From: Pontibacter indicus
Lineage (GTDB): Bacteria > Bacteroidota > Bacteroidia > Cytophagales > Hymenobacteraceae
Assembly (NCBI RefSeq): GCF_900156345.1
Contig: NZ_FTPP01000001.1
Span: 1-64,000, forward strand
Direction of reading: 5' to 3'
DNA length: 64,000 nucleotides
A program made the position numbers and the translations under genes. The notes below the pieces were generated by a model. The model saw only the letters and a list, made by a program, of their open reading frames with translations, did no database searches and was not told the DNA's origin. Of the stretch, positions 45,793 through 55,179 are shown one piece after another. Positions within the stretch are counted from its first letter, which is position 1, and each line of letters starts with the position of its first letter.

Positions 45793-46977
45793 TTACATTT
45801 TCTCGATCACAAGAGCAGAGGCACCGCCACCGCCGTTGCAGATACCGGATACACCGATCTTACCGCCTTTCTTGTCGAGCACGTTGCAGAGCGTGGTCAC
45901 GATGCGCGCACCGGAAGCACCCAGTGGGTGACCCAGTGATACAGCACCACCAAACACGTTCACGTTGCCGCCTTCCAGACCAAGTTTCTGGTTGTTGGCG
46001 ATCGATACCACCGAGAAGGCTTCGTTGATCTCGTAGAAATCTACTTCCTCAGGCGACACGCCGGCGTTCTTCAGCGCCTTAGGTATAGCCAGTGAAGGCG
46101 TGGTGGTGAACCAGATCGGATCCTGCTCTGCATCGGCAAAACCACGTATTTTGGCAATTGGCTTCACGCCCAGCTCCTCTGCTTTCTCTTTGCTCATGAG
46201 CAACAGCGCAGCGGCACCGTCGTTCAAAGTAGAGGCGTTGGCGGCCGTTACTGTACCTGCTTTGTCAAACACAGGACGCAGACCAGCCATTTTCTCGAAG
46301 TTTACCTTCTTGTATTCTTCGTCTTCTGTTACCACAATCGGGTCTTTGCCACGCTGCGGAATCTCCACCGGCACGATCTCATCCTTCAGCATACCTGCCT
46401 CCGTGGCGGCGGCTACTTTTTTGTAAGACTGTGTCGCGTATTCGTCCTGCATTTCGCGGGTGATCTTCATTTCGCGGGCTGTGTTCTCAGCGGCATTGCC
46501 CATGTGGAAGTCGTTGTACACATCCCACAGACCGTCTTTCATCAGGCCGTCGATCATCTGACCGTGACCCAATTTGGCGCCGAAACGGGCTTTGTCGAGG
46601 TAGTAAGGCACGTTGCTCATGCTCTCCATACCACCCGCCACGATCACGTCTTTGTGACCCAGCATGATCGCCTGCGCCGCATACATGATCGCTTTTGTAC
46701 CGGATGCGCATACCTTGTTGATGGTCGTACACTCCACGTTATAGCCAAGTCCGGCCTTCACAGCCGCCTGACGGGCAGGGGCCTGACCCACGTTGGCCGA
46801 CAGCACGTTGCCCATGATCACTTCCTGTACCTGCTCTTTGTCAACACCGGCTTTCTCGAGCGCACCTTTAATAGCGGCAGCGCCCAGTTCCGTGGCAGTC
46901 AGGCTGGCCAGCGCGCCGCCAAAGCTACCGATTGGAGTACGCACAGCCGAGATTATATAAACTTCTTTCGTTTGCAT
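45793..46977 (-). CDS. Acetyl-CoA C-acetyltransferase (thiolase)
   Basis: A 394-residue thiolase that condenses or cleaves acetoacetyl-CoA. The acyl-enzyme Cys90 is in NKVCASGTKA, His350 in SLGHPLGASGAR and Cys380 in GICNGGGGAS, all intact. The length and the RTPIGSFGG start are those of biosynthetic-type thiolases (AtoB/PhaA). It stands alone between its own terminator and a divergent promoter region, so whether it serves fatty-acid oxidation, ketone or isoprenoid routes cannot be decided. Confidence 0.95.
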   Translation of the reverse strand: MQTKEVYIISAVRTPIGSFGGALASLTATELGAAAIKGALEKAGVDKEQVQEVIMGNVLSANVGQAPARQAAVKAGLGYNVECTTINKVCASGTKAIMYAAQAIMLGHKDVIVAGGMESMSNVPYYLDKARFGAKLGHGQMIDGLMKDGLWDVYNDFHMGNAAENTAREMKITREMQDEYATQSYKKVAAATEAGMLKDEIVPVEIPQRGKDPIVVTEDEEYKKVNFEKMAGLRPVFDKAGTVTAANASTLNDGAAALLLMSKEKAEELGVKPIAKIRGFADAEQDPIWFTTTPSLAIPKALKNAGVSPEEVDFYEINEAFSVVSIANNQKLGLEGGNVNVFGGAVSLGHPLGASGARIVTTLCNVLDKKGGKIGVSGICNGGGGASALVIEKM

Positions 46978-47004
46978 AAGATTGTGTCTTATAGTTTTAT
47001 AGTG

Positions 47005-47036
47005 TGAAATTATCAGGATTCAAGCGGAAAACCAAA
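47005..47036 (-). promoter_or_regulatory. Candidate thiolase promoter
   Basis: On the minus strand TTTG (47033-47036), 20 bp, then TAATTTCA (47005-47012), which matches six of eight positions of the -7 consensus counted with its spacing. The divergent S9 peptidase gene starts at 47259; its own promoter is not clear. Confidence 0.4.
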
Positions 47037-47258
47037 CAATCGTTAGGTAAATGGCTTATCAAAGGTTAAATGGTTTAATGGTTAAATTGTTAGTCCTCAG
47101 CAAGGTATAGGTTATCACGAAAATGTATTTGCGGAACCAGCTGATTTTAAACCTTCCTTCTGGAGTAACCTCTAAGGGAATAACGCGTGCAGGCGCAAAA
47201 TAATTTGTACATTTAGAGAACCAATCAGATCCGCTAACCAATAGCCAAGCCTTTTACA

Positions 47259-50165
47259 ATGAAGAAATTCTTATTGTTGATGGCGTTGTTCGGTACCGGC
47301 CTTACACAGGCGCAGGCACAGCAGCAAGCCACCAAAAAACCACTCACCCACGACGTATACGACAGTTGGAAAGGAGTGGCCGGGGACAAACTCTCCAACA
47401 ACGGCCAATACGTATTGTTCAACGTCGATCCGCAGGAAGGCGACGGTACACTCTACATTCGCAACTACGCCAACAAGGCCTGGAAAGAATTTGCGCGTGG
47501 CACTAAAGCGGAGTTTACCAACGACAGCCGCTACGCCGTGTTCCAGATCAAGCCGGAATATAACAAGGTGCGTGCGCTCAAGCTGAAGAAGAAAAAAGGC
47601 GACGATCTGCCGAAAGACTCGCTGGCTATTGTGGCACTGGAGAACATGAACGTGGTGAAAGTGCCGCGCGTGAAGTCTTACAAGCTGCCGAAAGAGGACA
47701 GCAACTGGGTAGCCTACCAACTGGAGAAACCGCTTCCGGCCAAAAAGGAAGCAGCCAAAAAAGAAGACCCGAAAACAGAACCCGCTATACCTGAAACTCC
47801 GAAAACAGAGCCTGCCAAAACCGCTGCCGCCAAGCCAGCCCCTAAGCTGAAACAGAAGAAGTCGGAAGGCACGGAACTGGTGGTGCGCAACCTGCAAAGC
47901 GGACAGGAGTACCGCTTTAACCGCGTAGTGGATTATGTGTTTTCCGAGAAGGGCAATATGCTCTATTTCGTGAAAGACGAACTCGACTCGCTGCACACGG
48001 CCGGGGTATACGCCTTCAGCACGGCTGACCTTAAGGTAATGCCGATCGATACGGGCAAGGTAACTTACACCGGCATCAGCACTGACAAGGCGGGCGAGCA
48101 ACTGGCCTATGTAGCGACTAAGGACACGGTAGGAGCAGAGCTACGTTACTTCAACCTCTACCACTGGAACAAGAAGGACAACAAAGCTGTGACGCTGGCC
48201 GACACCGTGACCAGGGGGATGCCAAAGGCCTGGATGGTGAGCGAGCATGGTAACCTGCGCTTCTCCGAAGACGGCCGTCGTCTGTTCTTCGGTACCTTCC
48301 CGCGCCCGACCCGCTTTGAAAAAGATACCACCAAGCTAGAGGAGGAGAAAGTAAACCTGGACATCTGGGGCTACAAAGATCCGCTCATTCAGCCGATGCA
48401 GCTCAAGCAATTGAGCCGCGACCAGAAGCGCTCTTTCCTGGCGATGTACGACCTGCGCGGCAAGAAAATGCAGCAGCTGGCCACCCTGGAGATGCCGGAC
48501 GTATACCTGGACGCCTATGGTCAGTCGGACGTAGCGCTGGGTGTGAGCGACGAGAAGTATAAGCTCACCGTCGGCTACGACACCCCAACCCGCAAAGACG
48601 CCTACCTGATCGACCTGAAAAAGGGTACCAGCAAGCAGATATTGAACGAGACAAGAGGTTTTCCGCGCCTGTCGCCACAGGGCAGCTACGTGTACTGGTA
48701 CGAACCAACTGACAGCAGCTGGCATGCCATGAACACCAAAGGCGGGGCGAACCTCAACCTGACCAAGCGCATCGGTTTGCCATTTTATGAAGAAGACAAC
48801 GACATTCCTTCCTTGCCAGGGTCTTATGGCGCCGCTGGCTGGGTAGAAAAGGACAATGCGTTTTTGGTATACGACCGCTTCGACATCTGGAAGCTGGACC
48901 CGAGCGGCAAAAAAGCCCCTGAAAACCTGACCGACAAGTATGGCCGCACTAACAAAGTGCGCCTGCGCTACGAGCAACTTGACAGTGAAGAGAAGTTTAT
49001 ACCTGAAAACGCGACCCTATACCTGAGCGCCTTCAACACCGTTGACAAGTCGGCCGGTTTCTTCCGCGACCACGTGAGCAAAACCATGCAGCCCGAAAAA
49101 CTGGTGATGACACCGCACGGCTATACCTCATTTAAGAAAGCCAAGAACAGCGACCGCATTACGTTCCGCCGCGGTTCTTTCCGCGAGTACAACGACCTCT
49201 ATACTTCCGACCTGAGCTTTGCCAACGCCGAGAAACTGAGCGATGCCAATCCGCAGATGAAGGACTACCTGTGGGGTAATGTGGAACTGGTCAGCTGGAA
49301 ATCAACGGACGGTATACCTTTGGAAGGACTCCTGTACAAGCCGGAGAATTTTGATCCGAAGAAAAAATACCCGATGATGGTGTACTTCTACGAGCGCTCT
49401 TCGGACGGTATCCATAACCACCGCGTGCCCGCGCCGAGCGCCTCTACCATCAATATCCCCTACTTTGTGAGCAACGACTACCTGGTTTTCGTGCCAGACA
49501 TTGTGTACACCGAAGGCTATCCGGGCGAAAGCGCCATGGACTGTATTATACCGGGTGTGCAGAGCATCGTGGCGCAGGGCTTTGTGGACGACAAGAACAT
49601 GGCTTTGCAAGGGCAGAGCTGGGGCGGATACCAGATCGCCTACATGGTGACGCGCACCAACATGTTCAAGGCAGCCATGGCCGGTGCGCCTGTGTCGAAC
49701 ATGACGAGTGCGTACGGCGGTATCCGTTGGGGCACAGGTCTGAGTCGTCAGTTTCAGTACGAGCGCACGCAGAGCCGCATCGGCGGCACGCTGTGGGAAA
49801 AACCGATGCAGTTTATTGAGAACTCCCCGCTCTTCTTCGCCGACCGTGTGAAGACGCCATTACTCATCATGCACAACGACCAGGACGGTGCCGTGCCGTG
49901 GTACCAAGGCATCGAGTTCTTCATGGCGCTGCGCCGTCTGGAGAAGCCGGTTTGGATGCTCGTGTACAACGGCGAGGACCACAACCTGATGCAGCGCAAA
50001 AATCGCAAAGACCTGTCGGTACGCATGTCTCAGTTCTTCGACCATTACCTCAAAGGGGCTCCGGCTCCGAAGTGGATGGACCAGGGTGTTCCGACTCTGC
50101 TGAAAGGAAAGGACTATGGTTTTGAGCTGATCGAACCGCAGGTATCTTCTGCTCCAAAAGAGTAG
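47259..50165 (+). CDS. Prolyl oligopeptidase (S9) family peptidase, exported
   Basis: A 968-residue serine peptidase of the S9 (DPP-IV/acylaminoacyl) type. Residues 1-21 are a signal peptide (MKKFLLLMALFGTG... ending QAQAQ). The long middle is a beta-propeller; it carries a charged Lys/Pro/Glu linker at about 165-207 that interrupts the propeller. The C-terminal alpha/beta-hydrolase has nucleophile Ser787 in GQSWGGY, Asp876 in NDQDGAVPW and His908 in GEDHNLM. It should cut small peptides in the periplasm. Single gene, closed by a strong terminator. Confidence 0.93.
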   Translation: MKKFLLLMALFGTGLTQAQAQQQATKKPLTHDVYDSWKGVAGDKLSNNGQYVLFNVDPQEGDGTLYIRNYANKAWKEFARGTKAEFTNDSRYAVFQIKPEYNKVRALKLKKKKGDDLPKDSLAIVALENMNVVKVPRVKSYKLPKEDSNWVAYQLEKPLPAKKEAAKKEDPKTEPAIPETPKTEPAKTAAAKPAPKLKQKKSEGTELVVRNLQSGQEYRFNRVVDYVFSEKGNMLYFVKDELDSLHTAGVYAFSTADLKVMPIDTGKVTYTGISTDKAGEQLAYVATKDTVGAELRYFNLYHWNKKDNKAVTLADTVTRGMPKAWMVSEHGNLRFSEDGRRLFFGTFPRPTRFEKDTTKLEEEKVNLDIWGYKDPLIQPMQLKQLSRDQKRSFLAMYDLRGKKMQQLATLEMPDVYLDAYGQSDVALGVSDEKYKLTVGYDTPTRKDAYLIDLKKGTSKQILNETRGFPRLSPQGSYVYWYEPTDSSWHAMNTKGGANLNLTKRIGLPFYEEDNDIPSLPGSYGAAGWVEKDNAFLVYDRFDIWKLDPSGKKAPENLTDKYGRTNKVRLRYEQLDSEEKFIPENATLYLSAFNTVDKSAGFFRDHVSKTMQPEKLVMTPHGYTSFKKAKNSDRITFRRGSFREYNDLYTSDLSFANAEKLSDANPQMKDYLWGNVELVSWKSTDGIPLEGLLYKPENFDPKKKYPMMVYFYERSSDGIHNHRVPAPSASTINIPYFVSNDYLVFVPDIVYTEGYPGESAMDCIIPGVQSIVAQGFVDDKNMALQGQSWGGYQIAYMVTRTNMFKAAMAGAPVSNMTSAYGGIRWGTGLSRQFQYERTQSRIGGTLWEKPMQFIENSPLFFADRVKTPLLIMHNDQDGAVPWYQGIEFFMALRRLEKPVWMLVYNGEDHNLMQRKNRKDLSVRMSQFFDHYLKGAPAPKWMDQGVPTLLKGKDYGFELIEPQVSSAPKE

Positions 50166-50192
50166 TATTCTATACCCGTCTGTACCTGAAAG

Positions 50193-50223
50193 GCAGCGGC
50201 CGTCTCCAAAAGAGGCGGCCGCT
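50193..50223 (+). terminator. Terminator of the S9 peptidase gene
   Basis: CAGCGGCCG and CGGCCGCTG form a GC-rich stem that continues inward through CTC/GAG around a CAAAA loop; a short T-rich tract follows. Confidence 0.8.
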
Positions 50224-50354
50224 GTTCGTTTAAGAAAGCATCAGTTTAATAGCCGAAAAATAGTGTTTCGTATATTATTTAAAAACCGATAAAAACTTGT
50301 GTTTGTGAAAGACGTTTCTTAGTTTAAGAACGCTTTTCACCTAACTGAGATAAT

Positions 50355-51986
50355 TTGAAACGTCGTGATTTTATGTACCTGGCAGGTATGGGCGCTGGTG
50401 CGCTGATGCTGCCTATCCCCCTAATCGGGAAAGATGTGTCACCGGAGGTGCTGCTGGAGACCATGGATGTAGGGCTCCGGAAAGAGCTGGCTGATGTGGC
50501 CCTGAACGCCGCTCGATCCAGTGGCGCGACCTACGCCGATGTCCGGGTAGGCCGCTACCTCAACCAGTTCGTCATCACCCGCGACAATAAAGTGGAGAAC
50601 ACTGTCAACACCGAGTCTTACGGCGCAGGTATACGCGTGATCGCCGACGGCGCCTGGGGTTTTGTGGCAGCTGACAACATCACCAAAGACAACATCGCCA
50701 GCATGGCCAAGAAGGCTGTGGCCATTGCCAAAGCCAACGCCAAGCTGCTCGAACAGCCGGTTCAACTGGCACCGCAGCGCGGCTATGGCGAAGTGAGTTG
50801 GAAAACACCCATCGAGAAAAATGCACTGGCTATACCTGTTAAAGAGAAAGCCGATCTGCTGCTCGCTGCCAACGATGCCGCTATGAAGAATGGCGCCAAC
50901 TACATGAACTCGCTGCTCTTTCTGGTGAATGAACAAAAATACTTTGCCTCTACCGACGGCTCTTACATCGACCAGGACGTGCACCGCATCTGGCCAGTCT
51001 TCACGGCCACGGCCATCGACCCCGCCACAGGCAAATTCGAGACACGGCAGTCGCTGAGCGCGCCGATGGGCATGGGCTACGAGTACCTGGATGGCCGCAA
51101 GGAAAGCAAGACTGCCAGCGTCACCACGCTCTACGGCAAGCATTACGACATGCTGGAGGATGCCGCCGCCGCCGGCAAGCAGGCGGTGGAGAAACTGAAG
51201 GCCAAATCCGTTGAAGCAGGCAAGTACGACCTCGTGCTCGACCCGTCGCACCTGTGGCTGACCATACACGAGTCGGTGGGGCACCCGCTGGAGCTCGATC
51301 GTGTGCTGGGCTACGAAGCGAACTTCGCGGGCACCTCTTTCGCCACGCTGGACAAATGGAAAACCAAGAATTTTAACTACGGTAGCAAAATCGTTAACCT
51401 CTTCGCCGACAAAACGCAGCCGGGCTCGCTTGGAGCGGTAGGTTACGACGATGAAGGCGTGAAGACCAAACAATGGGATCTGGTGAAAGACGGTACCTTG
51501 GTGAACTACCAGGCCACCCGCGACCAGGCGCACATCATCGGCGAGAAGGAATCGCATGGCTGCAGCTACGCCGACAGCTGGAGCTCAGTGCAGTTCCAGC
51601 GCATGCCGAACGTGTCGCTGGCGGCAGGCAAAACCCCGCTCAGCGTGCAGGACATGATCAAAGACGTGAAGAAGGGCATCTACATCATTGGCGATGGTTC
51701 CTTCTCCATCGACCAGCAGCGCTATAATTTCCAGTTCGGCGGACAGCTCTTCTACGAGATAAAGGACGGGCAAATTGCCGGCCAGTTGCGCGATGTGGCC
51801 TACCAGAGCAACACACAGGAGTTCTGGAATTCCTGCTCCGCCATCTGCGACGAACGCGACTACCGCCTGGGCGGCTCCTTCTTCGACGGCAAAGGGCAAC
51901 CGATGCAGGTAAGTGCCGTGTCGCATGGTAGCGCCACCGCCCGCTTCAACGGCGTAAACGTGATCAATACAGCCAGGAAAATCTGA
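50355..51986 (+). CDS. tldD: TldD-type metalloprotease subunit
   Basis: A 543-residue TldD family protein, the catalytic half of the TldD/TldE protease that degrades unfolded peptides and matures some modified peptides. The metal motif HESVGH covers His305, Glu306 and His310, then PLELDR. Translation starts at TTG (50355), giving MKRRDFMYLAGMGAGALML: a twin-Arg-like start with a hydrophobic stretch, which suggests Tat export; E. coli TldD is cytosolic, so this is unusual but common in Bacteroidota. The tldE partner follows after a 172-bp low-complexity spacer. Confidence 0.92.
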   Translation: MKRRDFMYLAGMGAGALMLPIPLIGKDVSPEVLLETMDVGLRKELADVALNAARSSGATYADVRVGRYLNQFVITRDNKVENTVNTESYGAGIRVIADGAWGFVAADNITKDNIASMAKKAVAIAKANAKLLEQPVQLAPQRGYGEVSWKTPIEKNALAIPVKEKADLLLAANDAAMKNGANYMNSLLFLVNEQKYFASTDGSYIDQDVHRIWPVFTATAIDPATGKFETRQSLSAPMGMGYEYLDGRKESKTASVTTLYGKHYDMLEDAAAAGKQAVEKLKAKSVEAGKYDLVLDPSHLWLTIHESVGHPLELDRVLGYEANFAGTSFATLDKWKTKNFNYGSKIVNLFADKTQPGSLGAVGYDDEGVKTKQWDLVKDGTLVNYQATRDQAHIIGEKESHGCSYADSWSSVQFQRMPNVSLAAGKTPLSVQDMIKDVKKGIYIIGDGSFSIDQQRYNFQFGGQLFYEIKDGQIAGQLRDVAYQSNTQEFWNSCSAICDERDYRLGGSFFDGKGQPMQVSAVSHGSATARFNGVNVINTARKI

Positions 51987-51989
51987 TAA

Positions 51990-52150
51990 GTTTAGGAATT
52001 TGAGAGTTAGAGAGTTCAGGAGTTAGAGAAGGAAGAGTAGAGACACTAGCGATGTACTGCCTATATTCTTACTCCTTTCTAACCTCCAAACCTTTTAACT
52101 TTCTAACTAGAGAACTCTCAAACTCCTAAACTCCCAAACTCTCTAACTAA
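51990..52150. repeat. Low-complexity GAGTTAG repeats with inverted copies
   Basis: The spacer between tldD and tldE starts with purine-rich degenerate repeats of GAGAGTT/GAGTTAG (about 51997-52040) and ends with their pyrimidine-rich complements, CTCTCAAACTCCTAAACTC-like (about 52085-52150). The two halves can fold into a long imperfect hairpin. A short related run, CTTTCTAACTCCCCC, is at 53588-53602. Confidence 0.6.
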
Positions 52151-52158
52151 AAGAAACT

Positions 52159-53490
52159 ATGCTTTTCACAGAACAACAGGCGCGGGAGATCATGCAGAAG
52201 GCCCTTAAGTTTTCCAAGGCCGATGAGTGCGTGGTGAACCTGCAGGGCAGCACAAGTGGCAACATACGCTACGCCAACAATGCCGTGTCGACGAGCGGCG
52301 AAAACAGCACTTCCAGTCTGGTCGTGACCTCCGCTTTTGGCAAGAAGACAGGTATCGCCACCATCAACGAGTTTGACGATGCCTCACTCGAAAAAGTGGT
52401 GCGCCGTTCTGAGGAACTGGCGCAACTGGCGCCTGAGAACCCAGAGTACATGCCCATACTGGGACCGCAGAAATACCGTAGCTCCAACGCCTACTTCAAA
52501 AGCACCGCCGACTTCTCACCACAGCAACGTTCCGATGCGGCAGCAGCCAGCATACTGCCCGCCCGAGAGCGAAAGCTGAAGGCAGCCGGTTACTTGCAGC
52601 ACAACGCCGGTTTTCAGGCCATGCTCAACTCCAAGGGTTTGTTTGCTTACCACCCCAGCACCGATGTGGAGTTCTCGGTAACAGTGCGCAACGAGGAGGG
52701 CACGGGATCGGGCTACGCCTCCCGCGGGTATAACGACATCTCGAAACTCAACACGGCCGCAGCTTCCAAAATAGCGATGGACAAAGCCGAAGGATCGGCC
52801 AAAGCCGTGGCCCTGGAGCCAGGCAAGTATACCGTGATACTGGAGCCTGCCGCAGTCGCGGTGCTGCTCGAAAATATGTTCTTCAACATGGATGCCCGCA
52901 GCGCCGACGAGGGCCGCAGTTTTATGAGCAAACAAGGCGGCAAGACTAAAATAGGGGAGAAGTTGGTGGATGCGAAAGTGAACATCTACTCAGACCCCAC
53001 GCATCCCGAACTGCCTGCCGCCACCTGGAGCGGCGACGGTAGGCCCGTGGAGCGCGTGAACTGGATCGAGAGCGGTGTAGTGAAGAACCTGTACGCTTCC
53101 CGCTACTGGGCAGAAAACAAAGGAGCCAAGTCGATCCCCATGCCGAACAACGCGATCATGGAAGGTGGCAAGGCCTCCCTGGAGGACATGATCAAGAACA
53201 CGAAGCGCGGCATCCTAGTGACACGCCTGTGGTACATCCGCTCCGTAGACCCGCAAACGCTCTTGCTTACGGGCCTGACGCGCGACGGTACGTTCCTCAT
53301 AGAGAACGGAAAAATAAAGCATCCTGTGAAGAACTTCCGCTTCAACGAAAGCCCCATCATCATGCTCAACAACCTGGAGGAAATGGGCCGGCCGGAACGC
53401 GTGGTAAGTGGCGAGTCGAATGTCAACTACATTTTGCCGCCACTCAAAGTCCGTGACTTCACTTTCAGCAGTCTATCAGACGCCGTATAG
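52159..53490 (+). CDS. tldE: TldE/PmbA-type protease subunit
   Basis: A 443-residue PmbA/TldE family protein, the non-metal partner of TldD. It has the family fold (N-terminal RYANNAVSTSGE, central GSGYASRGY, YTVILEPAAVAVLLE, C-terminal GLTRDGTFLIENGKI) but no HExxxH, as expected for TldE. No signal peptide is visible, in contrast to the TldD partner, so if the pair works as a complex the two must meet in one compartment. Ends at a terminator whose loop holds an AGGTATAG copy. Confidence 0.92.
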   Translation: MLFTEQQAREIMQKALKFSKADECVVNLQGSTSGNIRYANNAVSTSGENSTSSLVVTSAFGKKTGIATINEFDDASLEKVVRRSEELAQLAPENPEYMPILGPQKYRSSNAYFKSTADFSPQQRSDAAAASILPARERKLKAAGYLQHNAGFQAMLNSKGLFAYHPSTDVEFSVTVRNEEGTGSGYASRGYNDISKLNTAAASKIAMDKAEGSAKAVALEPGKYTVILEPAAVAVLLENMFFNMDARSADEGRSFMSKQGGKTKIGEKLVDAKVNIYSDPTHPELPAATWSGDGRPVERVNWIESGVVKNLYASRYWAENKGAKSIPMPNNAIMEGGKASLEDMIKNTKRGILVTRLWYIRSVDPQTLLLTGLTRDGTFLIENGKIKHPVKNFRFNESPIIMLNNLEEMGRPERVVSGESNVNYILPPLKVRDFTFSSLSDAV

Positions 53491-53522
53491 CGCAGCCATT
53501 TTTCGAAACATTCTCTCCCCTC

Positions 53523-53570
53523 AAACCCCAAAGCCTCGCAGGTATAGCCAGCAGCTTTGGGGTTTGTTTT
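53523..53570 (+). terminator. Terminator of the tldD-tldE unit
   Basis: AAACCCCAAAGC (53523-53534) pairs with GCTTTGGGGTTT (53553-53564), followed by GTTTTTG. The 18-nt loop contains an AGGTATAG copy. It also ends just before the convergent thioesterase gene. Confidence 0.85.
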
Positions 53571-53592
53571 TGCTCTCCCACTTCCCAACTTT

Positions 53593-54042
53593 CTAACTCC
53601 CCCCGTATCCCTCCAGATTTTCCCAAGCCTGCGCCGTGCGCATAAACTGGCCTGTTCCGAAAGCGACTTCCTTGCCCCGTTCGTTGTACAACGTAGCCTC
53701 TGCCACAAACAGGTTTTTGCCCACAGAACGCACCATGCCCACGGCTTTCAATATACCTGAATTGACGGGTCGCAGCAGGTTGATCTGAAACGAAGACGTC
53801 ACAATGAACACATCGGGTACCACAGAGGCGACTGCAAAATAGGCCGCATCGTCAAGCAGTTTGAAGTAGGTGGCCCCGTGTATCGCCTGCGCTCCGTGGA
53901 AGTACTTCGGATCGACGGGTAGGGTGATTTCTGATTTGCTGTGCGACACGGTGATGCTGCTGCCACTGAACAGCTGCTGAACGTTGGCGCTCAGGTATAG
54001 CTTTTCGAGTTTTCGGTAATGCAGGTCTTGGGTAGTGGTCAT
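53593..54042 (-). CDS. PaaI-type hotdog thioesterase
   Basis: A 149-residue hotdog-fold protein of the PaaI/YigI type (acyl-CoA thioesterase). AIHGATYFKLLDDAAYFAVAS is the central helix region with the conserved HG and acidic residue, and VTSSFQINLLRPV is the following strand. The start at 54042 (MTTTQDLHYRKL) was chosen over the ATG nine codons upstream. It is cytosolic. It stands alone, convergent with tldE, and its natural substrate is not known. Confidence 0.85.
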   Translation of the reverse strand: MTTTQDLHYRKLEKLYLSANVQQLFSGSSITVSHSKSEITLPVDPKYFHGAQAIHGATYFKLLDDAAYFAVASVVPDVFIVTSSFQINLLRPVNSGILKAVGMVRSVGKNLFVAEATLYNERGKEVAFGTGQFMRTAQAWENLEGYGGS

Positions 54043-54218
54043 GATGTGATTTTTTGCAAGTATACGCAACGCTTCGCGGGCTCTAAACTGAATAAGCGGA
54101 AAGAAGGAGCCAAGAGTGCCGGAATGTTAGTATATTGGCGGCATTCAGCAAATAGTGGTGTAATCAGCGCTTCAGTAGAAGCCATGTATGCACATCCATA
54201 TTTTAGAGTAAATTAATT

Positions 54219-54560
54219 ATGTCAGATGAAATGAAACAGTGCCCGAAGTGTAATTCACCTTACGGGTACGCGATGGGCGAGGAGCTTTACGCCTGTCCGG
54301 AGTGCGGCAACGAGTGGAACCCAAGTGAAGTGGAAGAAGAAGCGGGCCTGAAAGTGGTGGATGCCAACGGCAACGTGCTGCAGGATGGCGACACGGTGGT
54401 AGTGATAAAAGATTTGCCAGTGAAGGGCGCTCCGAAGCCTGTGAAAGCGGGAACAAAAGTGAAGAACATTCGCCTCGCCGAAGGCGACCATAACATCGAC
54501 TGCAAGATAGACGGCTTCGGTTCAATGGGACTGAAATCGGAGTTTGTGCGCAAGGCCTAG
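54219..54560 (+). CDS. yjdM: Zinc-ribbon protein YjdM (PhnA family)
   Basis: A 113-residue protein of the PhnA/YjdM family. The N-terminal zinc ribbon uses CPKC and CPEC pairs (residues 8-29), and the C-terminal domain shows the [19 protein letters not shown] and [12 protein letters not shown] signatures. Despite the old name 'alkylphosphonate utilisation protein', no phosphonate genes lie here and the function in most bacteria is unsettled. It is divergent from the PaaI gene. Confidence 0.93.
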   Translation: MSDEMKQCPKCNSPYGYAMGEELYACPECGNEWNPSEVEEEAGLKVVDANGNVLQDGDTVVVIKDLPVKGAPKPVKAGTKVKNIRLAEGDHNIDCKIDGFGSMGLKSEFVRKA

Positions 54561-54621
54561 TTCTATACCTGTTGGCTATACCTTATACAACCAGAGCACG
54601 ACGTAACGGCCAACTAGCGAG

Positions 54622-55011
54622 ATGAACTACCCCTACGCTCCCGGCATCAACCACATCGAATTCTGGGTGAAAGACCTGGCAGAATCAACCGCGTTTTACC
54701 GTGCCCTGTTTCCAATGATCGGCTGGTATGCGCTGAACGAAACCTCTTTTAGCTGCGGTCAGCACGAGATCTATTTCAAGCAAATGCCCGTCGAATTCTG
54801 CGACAGCTTGGGTGTGCGACACATCTGTTTCCATGCCATAAGCAGGGAAGTGGTGGATCAGGTAGGAGCGTGGCTGCGAGGCCAGCAGACTAACATTATT
54901 CGCGGCCCACAGGAAATGCCGCACTACCATGCGGGTTACTACACCGTCGACTTTCGCGACCCGAATGGCTTCGTGCTGGAGGTTGCTTTCACTCCGGAAG
55001 CCAGGCTTTAA
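54622..55011 (+). CDS. VOC (glyoxalase/bleomycin resistance) superfamily protein
   Basis: A 129-residue single VOC domain with the paired beta-alpha-beta-beta-beta modules. INHIEFWVKDLAESTAFYRAL opens the first module, VRHICFHA the second, and DFRDPNGFVLEVAF closes it. Potential metal ligands are His11, His70s and the C-terminal Glu. It may be a dioxygenase, isomerase or lyase; the substrate is unknown. 61 bp after yjdM and followed by a strong terminator, so the two probably share a transcript. Confidence 0.88.
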   Translation: MNYPYAPGINHIEFWVKDLAESTAFYRALFPMIGWYALNETSFSCGQHEIYFKQMPVEFCDSLGVRHICFHAISREVVDQVGAWLRGQQTNIIRGPQEMPHYHAGYYTVDFRDPNGFVLEVAFTPEARL

Positions 55012-55038
55012 GGACAGGTATAGCCAACTAAAAAAACG

Positions 55039-55067
55039 AAGGCAGCTATTGGGTAGCTGCCTTTTTT
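55039..55067 (+). terminator. Terminator after the VOC gene
   Basis: AAGGCAGCTA (55039-55048) pairs with TAGCTGCCTT (55054-55063), then TTTT. The loop is five bases. Confidence 0.88.
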
Positions 55068-55179
55068 CATAGTTATATTTTGTGCTATGAGTTCCTATAC
55101 TCTTAATCTAAAACTATGTTGTGGCGAGCTCAGAAATTATTGTTGATGCGCATTTCTGCTTAGTCAGCTATACCTAGTT

